DNA from: Antedon mediterranea
Taxonomy: Eukaryota; Echinodermata; Crinoidea; Comatulida; Antedonidae
Direction: 5' to 3'
Assembly: GCF_964355755.1 (NCBI RefSeq)
Contig: NC_092677.1
Location: forward strand, 9,322,601-9,386,600
DNA length: 64,000 nt
Positions 63,801-64,000 of the stretch are shown in pieces. Each line of letters begins with the position of its first letter. Within the stretch, counting starts at the first letter, position 1. The notes under the pieces were generated by a model that made no database searches, was not told the DNA's origin, and saw only the letters and a program-made list of their open reading frames with translations. A program made the position numbers and the translations under genes.

Positions 63801-64000
63801 TTTCATTTGTTAATCTATGTACAAAATATCTCCAAAAGTTGTTAGAATTATCCCTTTTGCTGTCTAGTTTTTATATTTTTCTTAACGATGTTTCCTTGCA
63901 TCTAGGTCTATACTTTGTTAGGATGCAATGAGAAGCTAGGCCTCACTGGGAGACCGCTACGGCCTGTTGGAAGCCTGGGAACATCCAAGATATATAGATT
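57883..64000 (+). CDS. PHKB: Phosphorylase kinase regulatory subunit beta (5' part, 12 exons seen)
   Basis: PHKB is a regulatory subunit of the hexadecameric phosphorylase kinase that activates glycogen phosphorylase. Exons: 57883-57949, 59014-59146, 59536-59635, 60236-60397, 60812-60948, 61317-61476, 62064-62261, 62555-62690, 63049-63195, 63382-63485, 63630-63776 and 63906 to the edge; about 528 codons, roughly the N-terminal half of the about 1090-residue family. It encodes the glucoamylase-like (GH15-type) domain: [63 protein letters not shown], then KIFLWGQ-like SIFLWGQ and QVEPIEIWP. The beta subunit is indicated by [12 protein letters not shown] and QADK rather than the alpha-subunit equivalents. 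The start ATG at 57883 leads directly into [18 protein letters not shown]. All internal phases agree. Confidence 0.95.
58021..58080. repeat. CTA/TAG microsatellite
   Basis: 'actactactactactact' flanked by 'ctactagtagtag' in PHKB intron 1. Confidence 0.9.
58250..58470. repeat. ~87-bp tandem repeat, 2.5 units
   Basis: Units start 'tatacgcttttgatatcgg', 'tacacttttaattatattgg' and 'tacacttttgattgtaccag', each followed by 'tcgtgtt/ttgtgtt'. The period is about 87, a multiple of three, so frames stay open on both strands (85 and 137 codons). Intron 1 of PHKB; no splice sites support coding use. Confidence 0.7.
58724..58917. mobile_element. 194-bp MITE with 21-bp perfect inverted ends
   Basis: The ends start AAGGCAATCTAACAACAGG and finish with the exact reverse complement (58897-58917). 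In PHKB intron 1, about 100 bases before exon 2. No other copy is in the window. Confidence 0.85.
59205..59340 (+). mobile_element. tRNA-derived SINE
   Basis: A-box-like 'ttggcccagtgtgttag' and B-box-like 'GAGTTTAAATCC', followed by 'ctcatcacattg' and 'cttagacaaaacacttt'. Same family as the copy at 28165. In PHKB intron 2. Confidence 0.65.
62722..62800. mobile_element. MITE family D fragment
   Basis: 'gaccgacgaccaaactat' then 'gttcattgtgctcatg' matches, in reverse, the inner right part of the element at 54661-54801. In PHKB intron 8. Confidence 0.6.
63247..63355. mobile_element. Hairpin MITE family A, copy 12
   Basis: The left end is lost ('ttatatgtgatgtgcccata'); CCATATATGG and CCATATTTGG are kept; the right end 'gataacagagct' is followed by TTA. 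In PHKB intron 9, 26 bases before exon 10. Confidence 0.8.

Overview
This is animal nuclear DNA. It is AT-rich, every long gene is split by GT-AG introns (one is AT-AC), and the genes are a bilaterian housekeeping set. The frequent 'taggcctaggcc' runs, the dense small hairpin transposons, and a PHKB/ITFG1 pair arranged as in vertebrates suggest an invertebrate deuterostome, perhaps an echinoderm. That assignment is inference; nothing in the window fixes the species. The exon models were assembled by hand from splice signals, reading phase and remembered family sequences. All coding totals are multiples of three.

Layout, left to right: APRT (+, 1136-2443); NEDD8 (-, 3544-5798, with very small exons); GMP reductase (+, 6253-12955), head-to-head with NEDD8; PSME3IP1/FAM192A (-, 14742-16509), which has a U12-type AT-AC intron; an unrecognised 103-residue gene (+, 17444-18184); SYS1 (+, 19882-20740); a 15-exon gene joining a 5'-nucleotidase-type metallophosphoesterase to ankyrin repeats and a long acidic tail (-, 23245 to about 38706, with an 8.5-kb first intron full of repeats); a decayed Harbinger-like transposon (38977-39816); cathepsin A/serine carboxypeptidase (-, 41110-46957); ITFG1 (-, 48720-57671), with an intron-containing histone H3 gene nested antisense in one intron (49503-50162); and PHKB (+, from 57883, running off the right edge), head-to-head with ITFG1.

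Functionally, APRT and GMP reductase both belong to purine salvage/interconversion, and the nucleotidase-ankyrin gene may act on nucleotides too. The rest are unrelated housekeeping genes: neddylation, proteasome regulation, Golgi targeting, lysosomal proteolysis, chromatin, glycogen control. Two head-to-head pairs (NEDD8/GMPR and ITFG1/PHKB) match arrangements I recall from the human genome and probably share bidirectional promoters.

The non-coding DNA is dominated by mobile elements. A hairpin MITE occurs about twelve times, and many copies carry CArG-box sequences. There are also a second dispersed family, several MITEs with clear inverted ends, tRNA-derived SINEs (one split by a MITE), a 1.8-kb tandem duplication, and a 27-bp minisatellite whose 250-270-residue open frames are artefacts. 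I found no undescribed multi-gene system. The most unusual items are the nucleotidase-ankyrin fusion with its acylation-type N-terminus, the nested H3 variant, the AT-AC intron and the CArG-bearing MITE family.
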